Positions 26,763 to 36,026 of a stretch of 64,000 bases of DNA are shown here, piece by piece. The stretch's first letter is position 1. The number at the start of each line of letters is the position of its first letter. The notes beneath the pieces are model-generated. The model had not been told where the DNA came from. It worked only from the letters and a program-made list of their open reading frames with translations, and did no database searches. A program made the position numbers and the translations under genes. This DNA comes from RPQJ01 sp963698735 (GTDB taxonomy: Bacteria; Pseudomonadota; Gammaproteobacteria; Steroidobacterales; Steroidobacteraceae), in contig CAVOSA010000012.1 of assembly GCA_963698735.1 (NCBI GenBank), positions 62,001 through 126,000 of the forward strand, written 5' to 3'.

Positions 26763-28316
26763 ATGCGTCGAGCTCGATTCCAGGCGACCTTCCTGCCTGC
26801 GGTATTGCTTATGGCCGCCTGCAGCAGCGGCAGCAACCCTGGCCCGGAGCCCGTCGTCGTTCCAAGTTCGACGCGTGGCACATTGCTGCAGAACCCGCCG
26901 ACCCTGGTCGCCACGGTCAGCGCGCCCGCCCTGTTGCTCGCGCTTGACGCGCTCGCCAACCAGCAAGTGCTCGCCGTCAGTGGAACTCCCCTCTGCGACG
27001 TCGCCGTGCACCAGATCCGCTACGCGACGGTCGGTGGCACGAACGAGGCAACTACTGCGTCCGGGGCCCTGATGGTACCGGTCGGCAGCGTCGCCGCATG
27101 CCGTGGCGCGCGACCGCTCGTCGTGTATGCGCACGGCACCACGACCGAACGCGACTTCAACATGGCGAACCTGCAGAACGATCCGAACGGCGAGGCGCTC
27201 ATCCTGGCGGCGCTCTTCGCGTCGCAGGGTTACATCGTCATCGCTCCGAACTTCGCGGGTTACGACAGCTCGACGCTGCCCTATCATCCGTACCTGGTCG
27301 CCGACCAGCAGTCGAAAGACATGATGGACGCGCTGGCTGCCGCACGCAGCGCGTTGCCGACGGGCTCGGCACCGACCGCCACCGACAATGGCCGGCTCTA
27401 CATCACCGGCTATTCGCAGGGTGGTTACGTGGCGATGGCGACGCACCGCGCCATGCAGGCCTCCGGCATGACGGTCACGGCGTCGGCGCCGATGTCCGGG
27501 CCCTATGCCATGGCGGCGTTCGTCGATGCCATCTTCGCGGGACGCGTCAGTTCCGGTGCAACGGTGTCGGCCACCTTGCTGATCACCGGTTACCAGAAGA
27601 CCTACGGCAACATCTACTCCGCCGCCGCAGAGGTCTTCGAGGACCAGTACGCAACCGGCATCGACTCGTTGCTGCCGAGCACGTCTGCGCGCAGCGCGCT
27701 GTACACGCAAGGCAAGCTGCCGCGGGACGCGTTATTCAGTTCGACGCCTCCCGATCCGGCATTTGCGAACATCACGCCGGCAACGACGCCGGCGGTCCTC
27801 GCGCCGGTGTTCGCGCTCGGTTTCGGCAGCAATGGCCTGATCAGGAACAGTTTCCGGCTGGGTTACCTGCTCGACGCGCAGGCCAATCCGGATGGCGGCT
27901 GGCCGACGACCACCACCGGTCTGACGGCCGCATCGCCCGCCGTGCGCCTGCGCCAGGCGTTGAAGCAGAACGACCTGCGCAACTGGCAGCCCACCGCGCC
28001 GACGCTGCTTTGCGGAGGCAATGCGGACCCGACGGTCTTCTGGTTCAACACGCAATTGATGCAGGGCTACTGGGCGTCACGCGCGCTGTCGGCGAATCCG
28101 GTGATCGTGCTGGACCTGGATTCCCAGGCTTCCGCCGGAGATCCGTACTCTCGTGTCAAGACCCAGTTTGCGCTGGCGAAGCAGATCGCGGCGGCAGCAG
28201 CCGTGGCACAGGGTGCGACGGATGACGGCGCCGCTGCGGTCGCGGACTCGTATCACGCCGGGCTGTTGCCGCCGTTCTGCCTGGCTGCGGTAAGCGACTT
28301 TTTCGCGGCTCACTAG
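26763..28316 (+). CDS. Exported alpha/beta hydrolase (secretory-lipase type lipoprotein)
   Basis: The 517-residue protein begins with a lipoprotein signal peptide (lipobox MAAC near residue 20). The alpha/beta hydrolase fold has the oxyanion segment VVYAHGTT, the nucleophile elbow GYSQGGY near residue 217, an Asp in GGNADPT and a late His in DSYHAGLLPP. It resembles large secretory lipases or esterases; the natural ester is unknown. Upstream in-frame ATG codons (from 26643) would add a charged tail before the signal peptide, so 26763 is preferred. It stands alone, convergent with an EcsC-family gene. Confidence 0.85.
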   Translation: MRRARFQATFLPAVLLMAACSSGSNPGPEPVVVPSSTRGTLLQNPPTLVATVSAPALLLALDALANQQVLAVSGTPLCDVAVHQIRYATVGGTNEATTASGALMVPVGSVAACRGARPLVVYAHGTTTERDFNMANLQNDPNGEALILAALFASQGYIVIAPNFAGYDSSTLPYHPYLVADQQSKDMMDALAAARSALPTGSAPTATDNGRLYITGYSQGGYVAMATHRAMQASGMTVTASAPMSGPYAMAAFVDAIFAGRVSSGATVSATLLITGYQKTYGNIYSAAAEVFEDQYATGIDSLLPSTSARSALYTQGKLPRDALFSSTPPDPAFANITPATTPAVLAPVFALGFGSNGLIRNSFRLGYLLDAQANPDGGWPTTTTGLTAASPAVRLRQALKQNDLRNWQPTAPTLLCGGNADPTVFWFNTQLMQGYWASRALSANPVIVLDLDSQASAGDPYSRVKTQFALAKQIAAAAAVAQGATDDGAAAVADSYHAGLLPPFCLAAVSDFFAAH

Positions 28317-28335
28317 CGGCGGGGCCTCACTCCGG

Positions 28336-28980
28336 TCAGCTGCCCGCAACGGGGCGGAACAGCGATTTCGCCGTGCGCCCAACCATGCGGCAGACCGCCG
28401 CATCGAACGCGCCGCCGACCACGCCGCCCAGCACCGGAACCATCTTGGGAAACTGCGCGATGCTGCGTCCGCCGGCCTTGGTGAGCAGCTGGAATCCGAT
28501 CCGCTTGTTGATTTCGACCAGCGCTCGCCCGGGCACCTGCTTGAGCGCCGACTGCGGAAGTTTGCCGCTGAGGTTGATGCCGAGGTCCGCCATGGCTTCC
28601 TTCGCGACGTCGCCCGCGAGGCTCAGCAGGATCATGGTCCGCACCCGGTCCTCATCCAGGTCGTGTCCGTAGATCCGCGCGATCGCGCCCGCCATTCGCG
28701 CCTGGATCAGCCACGATGCCCCGAGCGCCGACGGGACTCCGACCGGCAACGTGACGATGCCCCCCAGTCCCGTGATGAAGCCGGTGGTGAAATTCTTGGT
28801 CATTTCCCACTTCATCAGCGCAGCGACACGCTCATCGTTGCCCGCGAAATCCTGGTCGATCAGGTATTCGTCGGCGAGGTTCGCCGCACTCGACAACGGC
28901 GGAAAACCGCCCAGCCCTTTCTCCAGCAGGTACTTCACCAGCCTGTTCGCCGACGCGTCCGTCGGCATGCGTTCTGACAT
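28336..28980 (-). CDS. EcsC family protein
   Basis: The 214-residue protein has the EcsC-type pattern: an N-terminal helix pair, then two hydrophobic segments (TTGFITGLGGIVTLPVGVPSALGAS and VPVLGGVVGGAFDAAV) flanking a mid-region containing IYGHDLDEDRVRTMILL. EcsC proteins are membrane-associated and poorly characterised; the name comes from a Bacillus gene next to an ABC transporter. No partner is nearby. It converges with the lipase gene 20 bp away. Confidence 0.82.
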   Translation of the reverse strand: MSERMPTDASANRLVKYLLEKGLGGFPPLSSAANLADEYLIDQDFAGNDERVAALMKWEMTKNFTTGFITGLGGIVTLPVGVPSALGASWLIQARMAGAIARIYGHDLDEDRVRTMILLSLAGDVAKEAMADLGINLSGKLPQSALKQVPGRALVEINKRIGFQLLTKAGGRSIAQFPKMVPVLGGVVGGAFDAAVCRMVGRTAKSLFRPVAGS

Positions 28981-29043
28981 TTCGGTTCGCCTCCGTGCTA
29001 GAAGGAGCCAGCCAACGGTGCATGGTAATGAACGCCGGGGTCA

Positions 29044-29826
29044 ATGGGAGGTTGTGTGCTGAAGTGGAAGCTGATGCTGTCGACGCTGCCAATCGTATTG
29101 GTACTGCTGGCGGCCAAGCTGTTCCTGGAATTCGTGCTGGGTTTCGAGGGGCTGATCGATTTCTCGGACGTGGGCATCATCCTGACGTCGGGCGTGTTCC
29201 TGATCGGCTTCCTGCTGGCCGGCACGATGGCCGACTACAAGGAAGCCGAGAAGCTGCCCGCTGACCTCTCGTGCACGCTGGAAGCGATCGAGGAAATCTT
29301 CGTGCTGGCGGCCACCGACCGCCCGGCCCTCGACCTGGCGGCGTTGCGTCGCGAATTACTGACCCTGACCGATGCGATCAGGGGCTGGCTGCTGCGGGCT
29401 CGCTCCACGCCCGAGGTGTACGCGGCCATGACACGGCTCAGTGAAGTGCTGCAGCAGCTCGAGCGGGCGGGAGCCGGGCCGTACGCCTCGCGCGCCGTGC
29501 CGCAGCTGCTCATGGTGCGACGGAGCGTCAGCCGCATCGATGTGATAGTGCGCACTGGTTTCCTGCCGCCCGCGTACGCCCTGCTCGAGGTGCTCATCGT
29601 CATGATCATCTCGCTGATGATGATCGCGCGCTTCAAGAGCATAGTGGCCGAATCGCTGCTGGTGCCCTTCGTGGCGCTGGTCAACATCTACATGCTGCGG
29701 CTCATCAAGGATGTCGACAACCCGTTCGATTTCAAGGCAGGCGCCCGGGACCAGAGTTCGGGCGAAGTCGCGCTGTTCCCGCTCGATGAGTACCGGGAGC
29801 GGCTGGCCGCCCGGGTCGGCGATTGA
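29044..29826 (+). CDS. Hypothetical inner-membrane protein
   Basis: The 260-residue protein has four hydrophobic segments: two near the N-terminus (about residues 12-30 and 43-62), and two near residues 180-197 and 205-222. A helical cytoplasmic or periplasmic domain lies between the pairs. The arrangement recalls bestrophin-like or DUF4239-type proteins, but I do not recognise a specific family. The start is uncertain: ATG at 29044 overlaps a GGGAGG sequence, and GTG at 29056 lies only a few bases after it. The last residues are charged and soluble. Confidence 0.65.
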   Translation: MGGCVLKWKLMLSTLPIVLVLLAAKLFLEFVLGFEGLIDFSDVGIILTSGVFLIGFLLAGTMADYKEAEKLPADLSCTLEAIEEIFVLAATDRPALDLAALRRELLTLTDAIRGWLLRARSTPEVYAAMTRLSEVLQQLERAGAGPYASRAVPQLLMVRRSVSRIDVIVRTGFLPPAYALLEVLIVMIISLMMIARFKSIVAESLLVPFVALVNIYMLRLIKDVDNPFDFKAGARDQSSGEVALFPLDEYRERLAARVGD

Positions 29827-29888
29827 GGCGGGCAGAGTCGATTGCAGACGTTGATACTCGGGACTCATTCACTGCGGGGGACATCCAC

Positions 29889-30665
29889 ATGGCGACACCG
29901 GCATCGTTCGATCTGACGGGTCGGGTGGCCCTCGTCACCGGCGGCAACCGGGGCATCGGGCGCGCGATCGCACTGGGGTTCGGCCAGGCCGGGGCGGCCG
30001 TGGCGATCTTCGGCCGCGACCAGGAGAAGAATGCCGCGGTGCTGGCCGAGCTCAAGGCTGCCGGCGCGCGCGCGGTAGCACTCGCGGTGGACGTGACCGA
30101 CCGCGCGGCGCTGGAGCCCGCGTTGCGCCGGGTTGAAACAGAACTCGGCCCAGTCGACATCCTGGTCAACAACGCCGGCATCGCCAACTTGAGCGGCGGC
30201 ATCCTGCAGGAGACGGCCGAATCCTGGGACGCGGTCATTGAGACGCAGTTGAACGCGGTGTTCCTGCTGTCGAAGCTGGCAGCCGCGTCGATGGCAATGC
30301 GCAAGCGCGGCAAGATCATCAACCTCGGCAGCATGTACTCGTACTTCGGTGCCGGTCCGATTCCGTCCTACAGCGCGGCAAAGGGCGCGATCGTGCAACT
30401 CACCAAGTCGATGGCGATCGAGCTGGCACCGCATGGCATCCAGGTGAACGCCATCGCGCCAGGGTGGGTTGAGACGGACATGACTGCGGTCGTCCGGACC
30501 GAAGCCTTCAAGGCCATGAACGACGAGATCCTGCAACGCACGCCGGCCGGCCGTTGGGGCAAGCCCGAAGAAATGGCTGGAACCGCGATCTTCCTGGCGT
30601 CCTCCGCCTCGGACTTCGTCACCGGCGAGACGATCCGCGTCGACGGGGGCTACGCCATCCGCTGA
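29889..30665 (+). CDS. SDR family oxidoreductase
   Basis: The 258-residue classical short-chain dehydrogenase has the cofactor motif TGGNRGIGRA near residue 17, NNAG near residue 95, catalytic Ser in INLGSMYSY, the YSAAKGA catalytic motif and PGWVETDM. The C-terminal segment ASDFVTGETIRVDGGYAIR matches gluconate or 2-deoxygluconate dehydrogenase-like members, so a sugar-acid or 3-oxoacyl substrate is possible, but not assigned. The ATG at 29889 gives the standard start; upstream in-frame ATG at 29823 is not typical. Confidence 0.9.
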   Translation: MATPASFDLTGRVALVTGGNRGIGRAIALGFGQAGAAVAIFGRDQEKNAAVLAELKAAGARAVALAVDVTDRAALEPALRRVETELGPVDILVNNAGIANLSGGILQETAESWDAVIETQLNAVFLLSKLAAASMAMRKRGKIINLGSMYSYFGAGPIPSYSAAKGAIVQLTKSMAIELAPHGIQVNAIAPGWVETDMTAVVRTEAFKAMNDEILQRTPAGRWGKPEEMAGTAIFLASSASDFVTGETIRVDGGYAIR

Positions 30666-30819
30666 GGTCATGCTTTAATCAATCCAGTCTTTAAAGACGC
30701 ATCTCTATTTGCTGCAAAACAATAGAGCTATAGCTTTTTATTTAACTATTGCGAGGCACGGACGAACCCCGTGCGATTGCTATACTTCCGCCTTTTGCGC
30801 GACCCCTCGAGCGTTCCCC
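30666..30819. promoter_or_regulatory. AT-rich region upstream of glyQ
   Basis: This 154-bp gap is AT-rich compared with its flanks. It contains the 12-bp palindrome GTCTTTAAAGAC (30687-30698) and AGCTATAGCT (30726-30735). A -10-like TATACT is at 30781-30786, 34 bp before the glyQ ATG, without a good -35. It probably holds the glyQS promoter. Confidence 0.45.
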
Positions 30820-31800
30820 ATGTCCAAAGTGGCCCAGCCTCCCCGCACCTTCCAGGACCTGATCCTGACCCTGCAACGCTATTGGGCGGAACGCGGCTGC
30901 GTCATCCTCCAGCCGTACGACATGGAGATGGGCGCGGGCACCTTTCACACCGCGACGTTCCTCCGCGCGGTCGGTCCCGAGCCCTGGAGCGCCGCGTACG
31001 TGCAGCCCTCGCGCCGGCCGACCGACGGTCGCTACGGCGACAACCCGTTCCGCCTGCAGCACTACTACCAGTACCAGGTAGCGATCAAACCCTCGCCGCC
31101 TGACATGATCGAGCTGTACCTCGGCTCGCTGCGCGCGGTCGGCATCGACCCGCTAGTGCACGATGTCCGCCTGGTCGAGGACAACTGGGAATCGCCGACG
31201 CTGGGTGCCTGGGGCCTCGGCTGGGAGATCTGGCTGAACGGCATGGAAGTCACCCAGTTCACGTACTTCCAGCAGGTGGGTGGCCTCGACTGCCGGCCCG
31301 TCATGGGCGAGATCACCTACGGCCTCGAGCGCCTCGCGATGTACCTGCAGGGTGTCGAGAGTGTGTTCGATCTCGTCTGGACCGACGGTCCGCTCGGCCG
31401 CGTCACGTACGGCGACGTCTATCACCAGAACGAAGTCGAGCAGTCGCAGTACAACTTCGAATACGCGGACGTCGAGGAGCTGTTCCGGCAGTTCGACGCC
31501 CATGAGAAAGAGTGCTTGGCGCTGCTCGAGGCGAAACTGTCGCTGCCGGCCTACGAGCGCATGCTCAAGGCCTCGCACACGTTCAACCTGCTCGACGCGC
31601 GCAAGGCCATTTCGGTAACCGAGCGTCAGCGCTTCATCCTCCGCGTGCGCACGCTGGCCCGCGGTGTCGCCGAGGCGTACTACGCGAGCCGTGAGGCGCT
31701 GGGCTTCCCGATGCTGGGAGCCCGGGAACCGGCGGCCGTGATCAGGCATGTGGATCCGCCGCTGCCCGAGAAGGGCCTGACCACCGGAGGCCTGGCATGA
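30820..31800 (+). CDS. glyQ: Glycine-tRNA ligase alpha subunit
   Basis: The 326-residue class II synthetase subunit joins with GlyS to form the alpha2-beta2 enzyme charging tRNA-Gly. Recognisable features are TFQDLILTLQRYWAERGC at the N-terminus, the motif MGAGTFHTATFLRA, YVQPSRRPTDGRYGDNP and GGLDCRPVMGEITYGLERLAMY. Length is normal. The ATG at 30820 is chosen over the longer frame from 30709, whose N-terminus lies in the promoter region. The stop overlaps the glyS start by 4 bp. Confidence 0.97.
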   Translation: MSKVAQPPRTFQDLILTLQRYWAERGCVILQPYDMEMGAGTFHTATFLRAVGPEPWSAAYVQPSRRPTDGRYGDNPFRLQHYYQYQVAIKPSPPDMIELYLGSLRAVGIDPLVHDVRLVEDNWESPTLGAWGLGWEIWLNGMEVTQFTYFQQVGGLDCRPVMGEITYGLERLAMYLQGVESVFDLVWTDGPLGRVTYGDVYHQNEVEQSQYNFEYADVEELFRQFDAHEKECLALLEAKLSLPAYERMLKASHTFNLLDARKAISVTERQRFILRVRTLARGVAEAYYASREALGFPMLGAREPAAVIRHVDPPLPEKGLTTGGLA

Positions 31801-33926
31801 GCGGCTTCCGCGATTTCCTGGTCGAGATCGGCACCGAGGAGCTGCCGCCCAAGTCGCTGCTGAACCTGTCGGCGGCCTTCGCCGACGGCGTGGCCAAGGG
31901 GCTCAAGGACGCCGGCGTCGCTTACAAGTCACTCGAGGCGTTCGCGACCCCGCGCCGGCTGGCCGTGCGCGTGAAGAAGCTCATCGAACAGCAACCGGAC
32001 CGTCCGCTCGAAAAGCGCGGTCCGCCCGTGAAAGCCGCGTTCGATGCGAGCGGTGCTCCGACGCAGGCGGCCCTCGCGTTCGCGCGTGGCTGCGGCATCG
32101 AGGTCTCGGCACTCGAAAAGATCGAAACACCGAAGGGTGAATGGCTGGTGTTCCGCGGCACCGAGACGGGTGCGCGCACCGTCGACCTGCTCCCCGGTAT
32201 CGTCACCGCAGCGCTCGATGCCCTGCCGATCGCCAAGCGGATGCGCTGGGGTGCCGGCGAAGCGCAGTTCGTGCGCCCGGTGCACTGGGTGCTGATGCTG
32301 TGGGGCAAGGACGTCGTCGAGACCGAGATCCTCGGCCAGAAAGCGGGCAACCTCACCTACGGCCATCGCTTCATGGCGCCGAAAGCGCTCAGGATCTCCA
32401 GCCCCTCGTCGTACGTCGGGGCGCTGCTCAAGCGCGGCAAGGTCATGGCGGACGTGACTTCGCGCCGCGACAGCATTAGAGCCGGCGTCACGGCCGCGGC
32501 CGCAAGGCTGGACGGCATAGCCGTCATCGACGACGCGCTGCTCGACGAAGTCACGGGCCTGGTCGAATGGCCGGTCCCGCTCGCGGGACGTTTCGACCCG
32601 CAGTTCCTCGAATTGCCGGAGGAAGTGCCGATCGCCACGATGCAGGAGCACCAACGCTACTTCCCGGTGCGCGACGCGCAGGGAAAGCTGATGCCATGGT
32701 TCATCACGGTGTCGAACATCGAGAGCCGGGACCCGGCGCAGGTCATCGCCGGCAACGAGCGTGTCGTGCGTCCGCGCCTGACCGATGCCGCGTTCTTCTA
32801 CCGGACGGACCGGCAGAAGCCGCTGTCCGCACACGTCGAAGCGCTGAAGCGCGTGACGTTCCAGACCCAGCTCGGCTCGCAGCACGACAAGTCGGAGCGC
32901 GTGCGCGCCTTGGCGAAATCGATTGCGGCAACCATCGGTGGCGACCCGGCACTCGCCGACCGTGCCGCGGAACTCAGCAAGTGCGACCTGCTCACGAACA
33001 TGGTCGGCGAGTTCCCCGAACTGCAGGGCTTGATGGGCCGCTATTACGCGCTGCACGATCACGAGCCCGCCGAGGTGGCCGAAGCGCTGCGCGAGCAGTA
33101 CCTGCCCCGCTTTGCCGGCGACGCCTTGCCGGCCACGCGCACGGGCATGGCGCTCTCGATTGCGGACAAGCTCGACACGATCGCTGGCATCTACGCGACC
33201 GGCCAGAAGCCGACCGGCACGCGCGATCCGTTCGGTCTGCGCCGCGCAGCACTCGGCCTGCTGCGCACGTCGATCGAGCACGGGCTCGACCTCGACCTGC
33301 AGCAACTGATCGGCCAGGCGGTCAACGCGGCATGGGCCGACATGGCTCGAGTCGCAAATGAGCAGGGCAAGGTGTTCGGCATCATCGATGCCGAAAAGCT
33401 CGCGGTCGAGGTCTACGACTACGTCATCGAACGCCTGCGCGCTTACTACGTGGAAGGCGGTGCGGGCATCACTGTGACCGCCGAGATGTTCGACGCCGTG
33501 CTGGCGACACGTCCGGCGTCGGCGCTCGATTTCGATGCCCGGCTGCGCGCGCTGGTGCGGTTCCTGCAGCTGCCGGACGCGGCGAGCCTCGCGGCCGCCA
33601 ACAAACGCATCGCCAACATCCTGAAGAAGGTGACGGAACCGGTCGGCGTTACGGTCGACGAATCGCAGCTGATCGACCCCGCGGAACAAGTGCTGGCCGA
33701 GCAAGTGGTGGCGATCGCGCGCGACGTCGAACCAATGTTCGCGGCGCGCGACTACACCCCGGCGCTGCAGGAGCTCGCAGCCTTGCGCAAGGCGGTCGAC
33801 GACTTCTTCGATTCCGTCATGGTCAACGCGGACGATCCGGCCCTGCGGGCGAACCGGCTGGCGCTGCTGAATCGCATGCGCGGGTTGTTCATGCGCGTGG
33901 CAGACCTGTCACGGCTGCCGGGCTGA
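31797..33926 (+). CDS. glyS: Glycine-tRNA ligase beta subunit
   Basis: The 709-residue beta subunit has its expected N-terminus (DFLVEIGTEELPPKSL), the HD-like middle segment with MQEHQRYFPVRD and SKCDLLTNMVGEFPELQGLMGRYYA in pieces, and a C-terminal anticodon-binding region (FDSVMVNADDPALRANRLALL). It forms the tRNA-binding half of the enzyme with GlyQ. The ATG overlaps the glyQ stop by 4 bp. Length is near normal and no frame is lost. Confidence 0.97.
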   Translation: MSGFRDFLVEIGTEELPPKSLLNLSAAFADGVAKGLKDAGVAYKSLEAFATPRRLAVRVKKLIEQQPDRPLEKRGPPVKAAFDASGAPTQAALAFARGCGIEVSALEKIETPKGEWLVFRGTETGARTVDLLPGIVTAALDALPIAKRMRWGAGEAQFVRPVHWVLMLWGKDVVETEILGQKAGNLTYGHRFMAPKALRISSPSSYVGALLKRGKVMADVTSRRDSIRAGVTAAAARLDGIAVIDDALLDEVTGLVEWPVPLAGRFDPQFLELPEEVPIATMQEHQRYFPVRDAQGKLMPWFITVSNIESRDPAQVIAGNERVVRPRLTDAAFFYRTDRQKPLSAHVEALKRVTFQTQLGSQHDKSERVRALAKSIAATIGGDPALADRAAELSKCDLLTNMVGEFPELQGLMGRYYALHDHEPAEVAEALREQYLPRFAGDALPATRTGMALSIADKLDTIAGIYATGQKPTGTRDPFGLRRAALGLLRTSIEHGLDLDLQQLIGQAVNAAWADMARVANEQGKVFGIIDAEKLAVEVYDYVIERLRAYYVEGGAGITVTAEMFDAVLATRPASALDFDARLRALVRFLQLPDAASLAAANKRIANILKKVTEPVGVTVDESQLIDPAEQVLAEQVVAIARDVEPMFAARDYTPALQELAALRKAVDDFFDSVMVNADDPALRANRLALLNRMRGLFMRVADLSRLPG

Positions 33927-33930
33927 CTCG

Positions 33931-34668
33931 ATGCTGCAATGGGTCCGCTCGGTGATCTACACCGTGCTGCTGTTCCTGGTGACAGGCGTCTTCGGCGTCA
34001 TCGTGCTGGTGTCGGCGCTGATGCCTTTGAGCATCGAGCAGCGCTACGTGATTCCGCGCGCGTGGGGCCTGTTGCTGACGTGGCTCGCCAAGGTCGTCTG
34101 CGGACTCGGTTACACGATCGAGGGCCAGGAGAACCTGCCGGCGCGGCCGTTCGTCTCGCTGTGGAAGCATTCCTCGGTCTGGGAAACGCTGGCGCAGATG
34201 TTCGTCGTGCCGCCCGCCTCCTGGTCGCTGAAGCGCGAAGTCATCTGGATCCCGATCGTCGGCTGGGCGGTAAGCACCTTCAAGCCGATCGCGATCAACC
34301 GCGGAGCCGGGCATTCGGCGGTGAACCAGGTCGTGCAGCAGGGCCGCGAACGTCTCGCGGCTGGCCTGGGCGTCATCGTCTATCCGGAGGGGACGCGCGT
34401 GCCGCCGGGGCAGACGCGCAGGTACGGTGTAAGCGGCGCGTTGCTGGCCTGCGAGACCGGCACCCCGGTCGTGCCGATCGCACACAACTCAGGGTACTTC
34501 TGGCGCCGTCGCAGCCTGCTGAAGAAGGCCGGCACGATCCGCGTCGTGATCGGCCCGCCGATCGACCCGACCGGACTCACGCCGCGCGAAGTGAACGAGC
34601 GCGCGCAGCAATGGATCGAGGCGAAGGTCGCAGAGATCGTCGCGCAGCCGGGCGGTCAGCCGCGCTGA
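33931..34668 (+). CDS. plsC: 1-acyl-sn-glycerol-3-phosphate acyltransferase (PlsC-like)
   Basis: The 245-residue membrane-bound enzyme transfers an acyl chain to lysophosphatidic acid to make phosphatidic acid. One N-terminal transmembrane helix (about residues 7-28) precedes the acyltransferase domain. The catalytic motif reads KHSSVWE, an HX4E variant of the usual HX4D, seen in some proteobacterial PlsC proteins. The second motif YPEGTR is intact. It lies 4 bp after glyS; in related genomes a gmhB phosphatase gene often lies between glyS and plsC, but none is here. Confidence 0.88.
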   Translation: MLQWVRSVIYTVLLFLVTGVFGVIVLVSALMPLSIEQRYVIPRAWGLLLTWLAKVVCGLGYTIEGQENLPARPFVSLWKHSSVWETLAQMFVVPPASWSLKREVIWIPIVGWAVSTFKPIAINRGAGHSAVNQVVQQGRERLAAGLGVIVYPEGTRVPPGQTRRYGVSGALLACETGTPVVPIAHNSGYFWRRRSLLKKAGTIRVVIGPPIDPTGLTPREVNERAQQWIEAKVAEIVAQPGGQPR

Positions 34669-34671
34669 CCC

Positions 34672-35019
34672 TCACCTCTCCCGCTTGCGGGAGAGGTCGA
34701 CCGGAGACTTGGCCTTCGGCGGCGGCAGCGCTGCGGCAGTGACACGCACGATTTCCGCAGCGGACTCGGCATCATCCAGCTGCGCGTCAATCAGGTAATA
34801 GGGCTTGGCACCCGGATAGGGAGGCGCTTCCTTCACCCGGTCGAGCAACGCTTTGCCCGCTGCCGTCGGCTTGAGGAAGAACTGATTGTCGCAGACGAGC
34901 GCGACGACCTTGCCGTCGCAGTAGACGGCGAACTCGCCGAACATCCTGCGGTGCGACACGTGGCCCGCGCCACGGATCTGTTCGCAGACGTACTCCACGA
35001 AGCCGATGTCCGATGCCAC
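34672..35019 (-). CDS. TfoX/Sxy N-terminal domain protein
   Basis: The 115-residue protein contains the TfoX N-terminal domain with VSHRRMFGEFAVYCDGKVVALVCDNQFFLKP split around its usual G-x-Y motif. TfoX/Sxy regulates competence in some gammaproteobacteria, but stand-alone N-domain proteins of this size are of unknown function. The C-terminal DLSRKRER is encoded by the REP-like palindrome, so it may be a recent extension. The gene reads away from the AT-rich region 35020-35219. Confidence 0.85.
   Translation of the reverse strand: MASDIGFVEYVCEQIRGAGHVSHRRMFGEFAVYCDGKVVALVCDNQFFLKPTAAGKALLDRVKEAPPYPGAKPYYLIDAQLDDAESAAEIVRVTAAALPPPKAKSPVDLSRKRER
34674..34697. repeat. REP-like palindrome at the tfoX-like 3' end
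   Basis: A perfect 11-bp stem (ACCTCTCCCGC at 34674-34684, its reverse complement at 34687-34697) with a TT loop. The same arms form the hairpin at 14241-14266 with a different loop. On the minus strand it encodes the last residues (DLSRKRER) of the TfoX-like protein. Confidence 0.8.
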
Positions 35020-35219
35020 GAGGGACTCCGTTACTCGCCTGGGATTCGGGAGGTCATGGTAGCGCCCCCGGAGGCGGCAGCGCCGCAGTACAAGCCATCG
35101 AAGGCCCGCTTCGATTACTCATAATTAACGAATAATCAGCTAGTTAAGCTTTAGAATCAGACAGTTTGTTAGATTTAAGTGATAAATAGCCATGAGATTG
35201 CGTTGGCCAAAAGCGAGGC
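35020..35219. other. AT-rich intergenic region upstream of the tfoX-like gene
   Basis: This 200-bp gap turns sharply AT-rich from about 35110 to 35205, unlike its neighbours. No gene is visible. It probably holds the promoter of the tfoX-like gene on the minus strand. A weak match to a sigma-70 promoter (TTAACT, 17 bp, TTATGA) exists, but I place no weight on it. Confidence 0.4.
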
Positions 35220-35948
35220 TCACTCGTACCACGTGACCCGGCCAGTCGCGACGTCGTACATCGCCCCGACGATCTTGATCTCGCCCTTGTCCTCGAGTTC
35301 CTTGAGGATCGGGCTGCGCTCACGGATCAACTGGACGTTCTGCCGCACGTTGTTCTCGGCGACCATTTCCACGAAATCGTAATTCTTCGACGAACGGTCC
35401 TTGCCGTCGTTCGGCACCGCAACGACGGCCGGCATGATCTTCGCCAGCAGGCCGGTGAGGTTGCCCATCTGCACGTTGTCGCAGGCGCCCTTCACGGCCC
35501 CGCAGCTGGTGTGGCCCAGCACGATGACGAGTTTCGCGCCGGCGACCTTCGACGCGAACTCGAGGCTGCCAAGTATGTCTTCGTTGACGATGTTGCCCGC
35601 AACGCGGGCGTTGAAGAGGTCGCCAATGCCCTGGTCGAACAGGATTTCGGCGGGCGCGCGCGAATCGATGCAGGAGACAATGCTGGCCAGGGGATACTGG
35701 CCTTTCGCCGTCGCCCTGACCTGCTGCGCATAGTTGCGGTGCGTGCCATGTCCGCTGGCGAAGCGCTCGTTGCCCTGCTTGAACCGTTCGAGGACCTGCT
35801 GTGGCGTGACTGCCGCCTGGCATTCCTTCGAGTCCTGGGTTTCGCAGAACTTGGCAGAGGGGGCTGTTGCTTCGGTCCTGGCGCTGGCCGCGAAGGGTGC
35901 GCTCGCCAGTGTGCACGCGACTGCCACGAGAAATGCTCGAGCCTGCAT
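35220..35948 (-). CDS. Periplasmic beta-class carbonic anhydrase
   Basis: The 242-residue zinc enzyme interconverts CO2 and bicarbonate. A Sec signal peptide (MQARAFLVAVACTLASAPFAASA) marks export. The beta-class zinc ligands are present: Cys and Asp-Arg in SCIDSRAP, and His and Cys in LGHTSCGAVKGA. Length fits the family. The ATG at 35948 has GGGAG upstream; longer in-frame starts at 35966 and 35981 are less likely because they precede the signal. Exported beta carbonic anhydrases supply bicarbonate or buffer the periplasm. It stands alone. Confidence 0.9.
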   Translation of the reverse strand: MQARAFLVAVACTLASAPFAASARTEATAPSAKFCETQDSKECQAAVTPQQVLERFKQGNERFASGHGTHRNYAQQVRATAKGQYPLASIVSCIDSRAPAEILFDQGIGDLFNARVAGNIVNEDILGSLEFASKVAGAKLVIVLGHTSCGAVKGACDNVQMGNLTGLLAKIMPAVVAVPNDGKDRSSKNYDFVEMVAENNVRQNVQLIRERSPILKELEDKGEIKIVGAMYDVATGRVTWYE

Positions 35949-36026
35949 GGGCCACTCCCTGTTCATGAATCCGGGTTGCATAGTCTCCCATCGTTCGAAG
36001 ACGCCTCGGCAGCGGATTCGGGGCCT

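Noticed and set aside
31929..33704. Minus-strand open frame of 591 codons opposite glyS
   Set aside because: Shadow of the glyS gene, with R/H/Q-rich composition and no family match.
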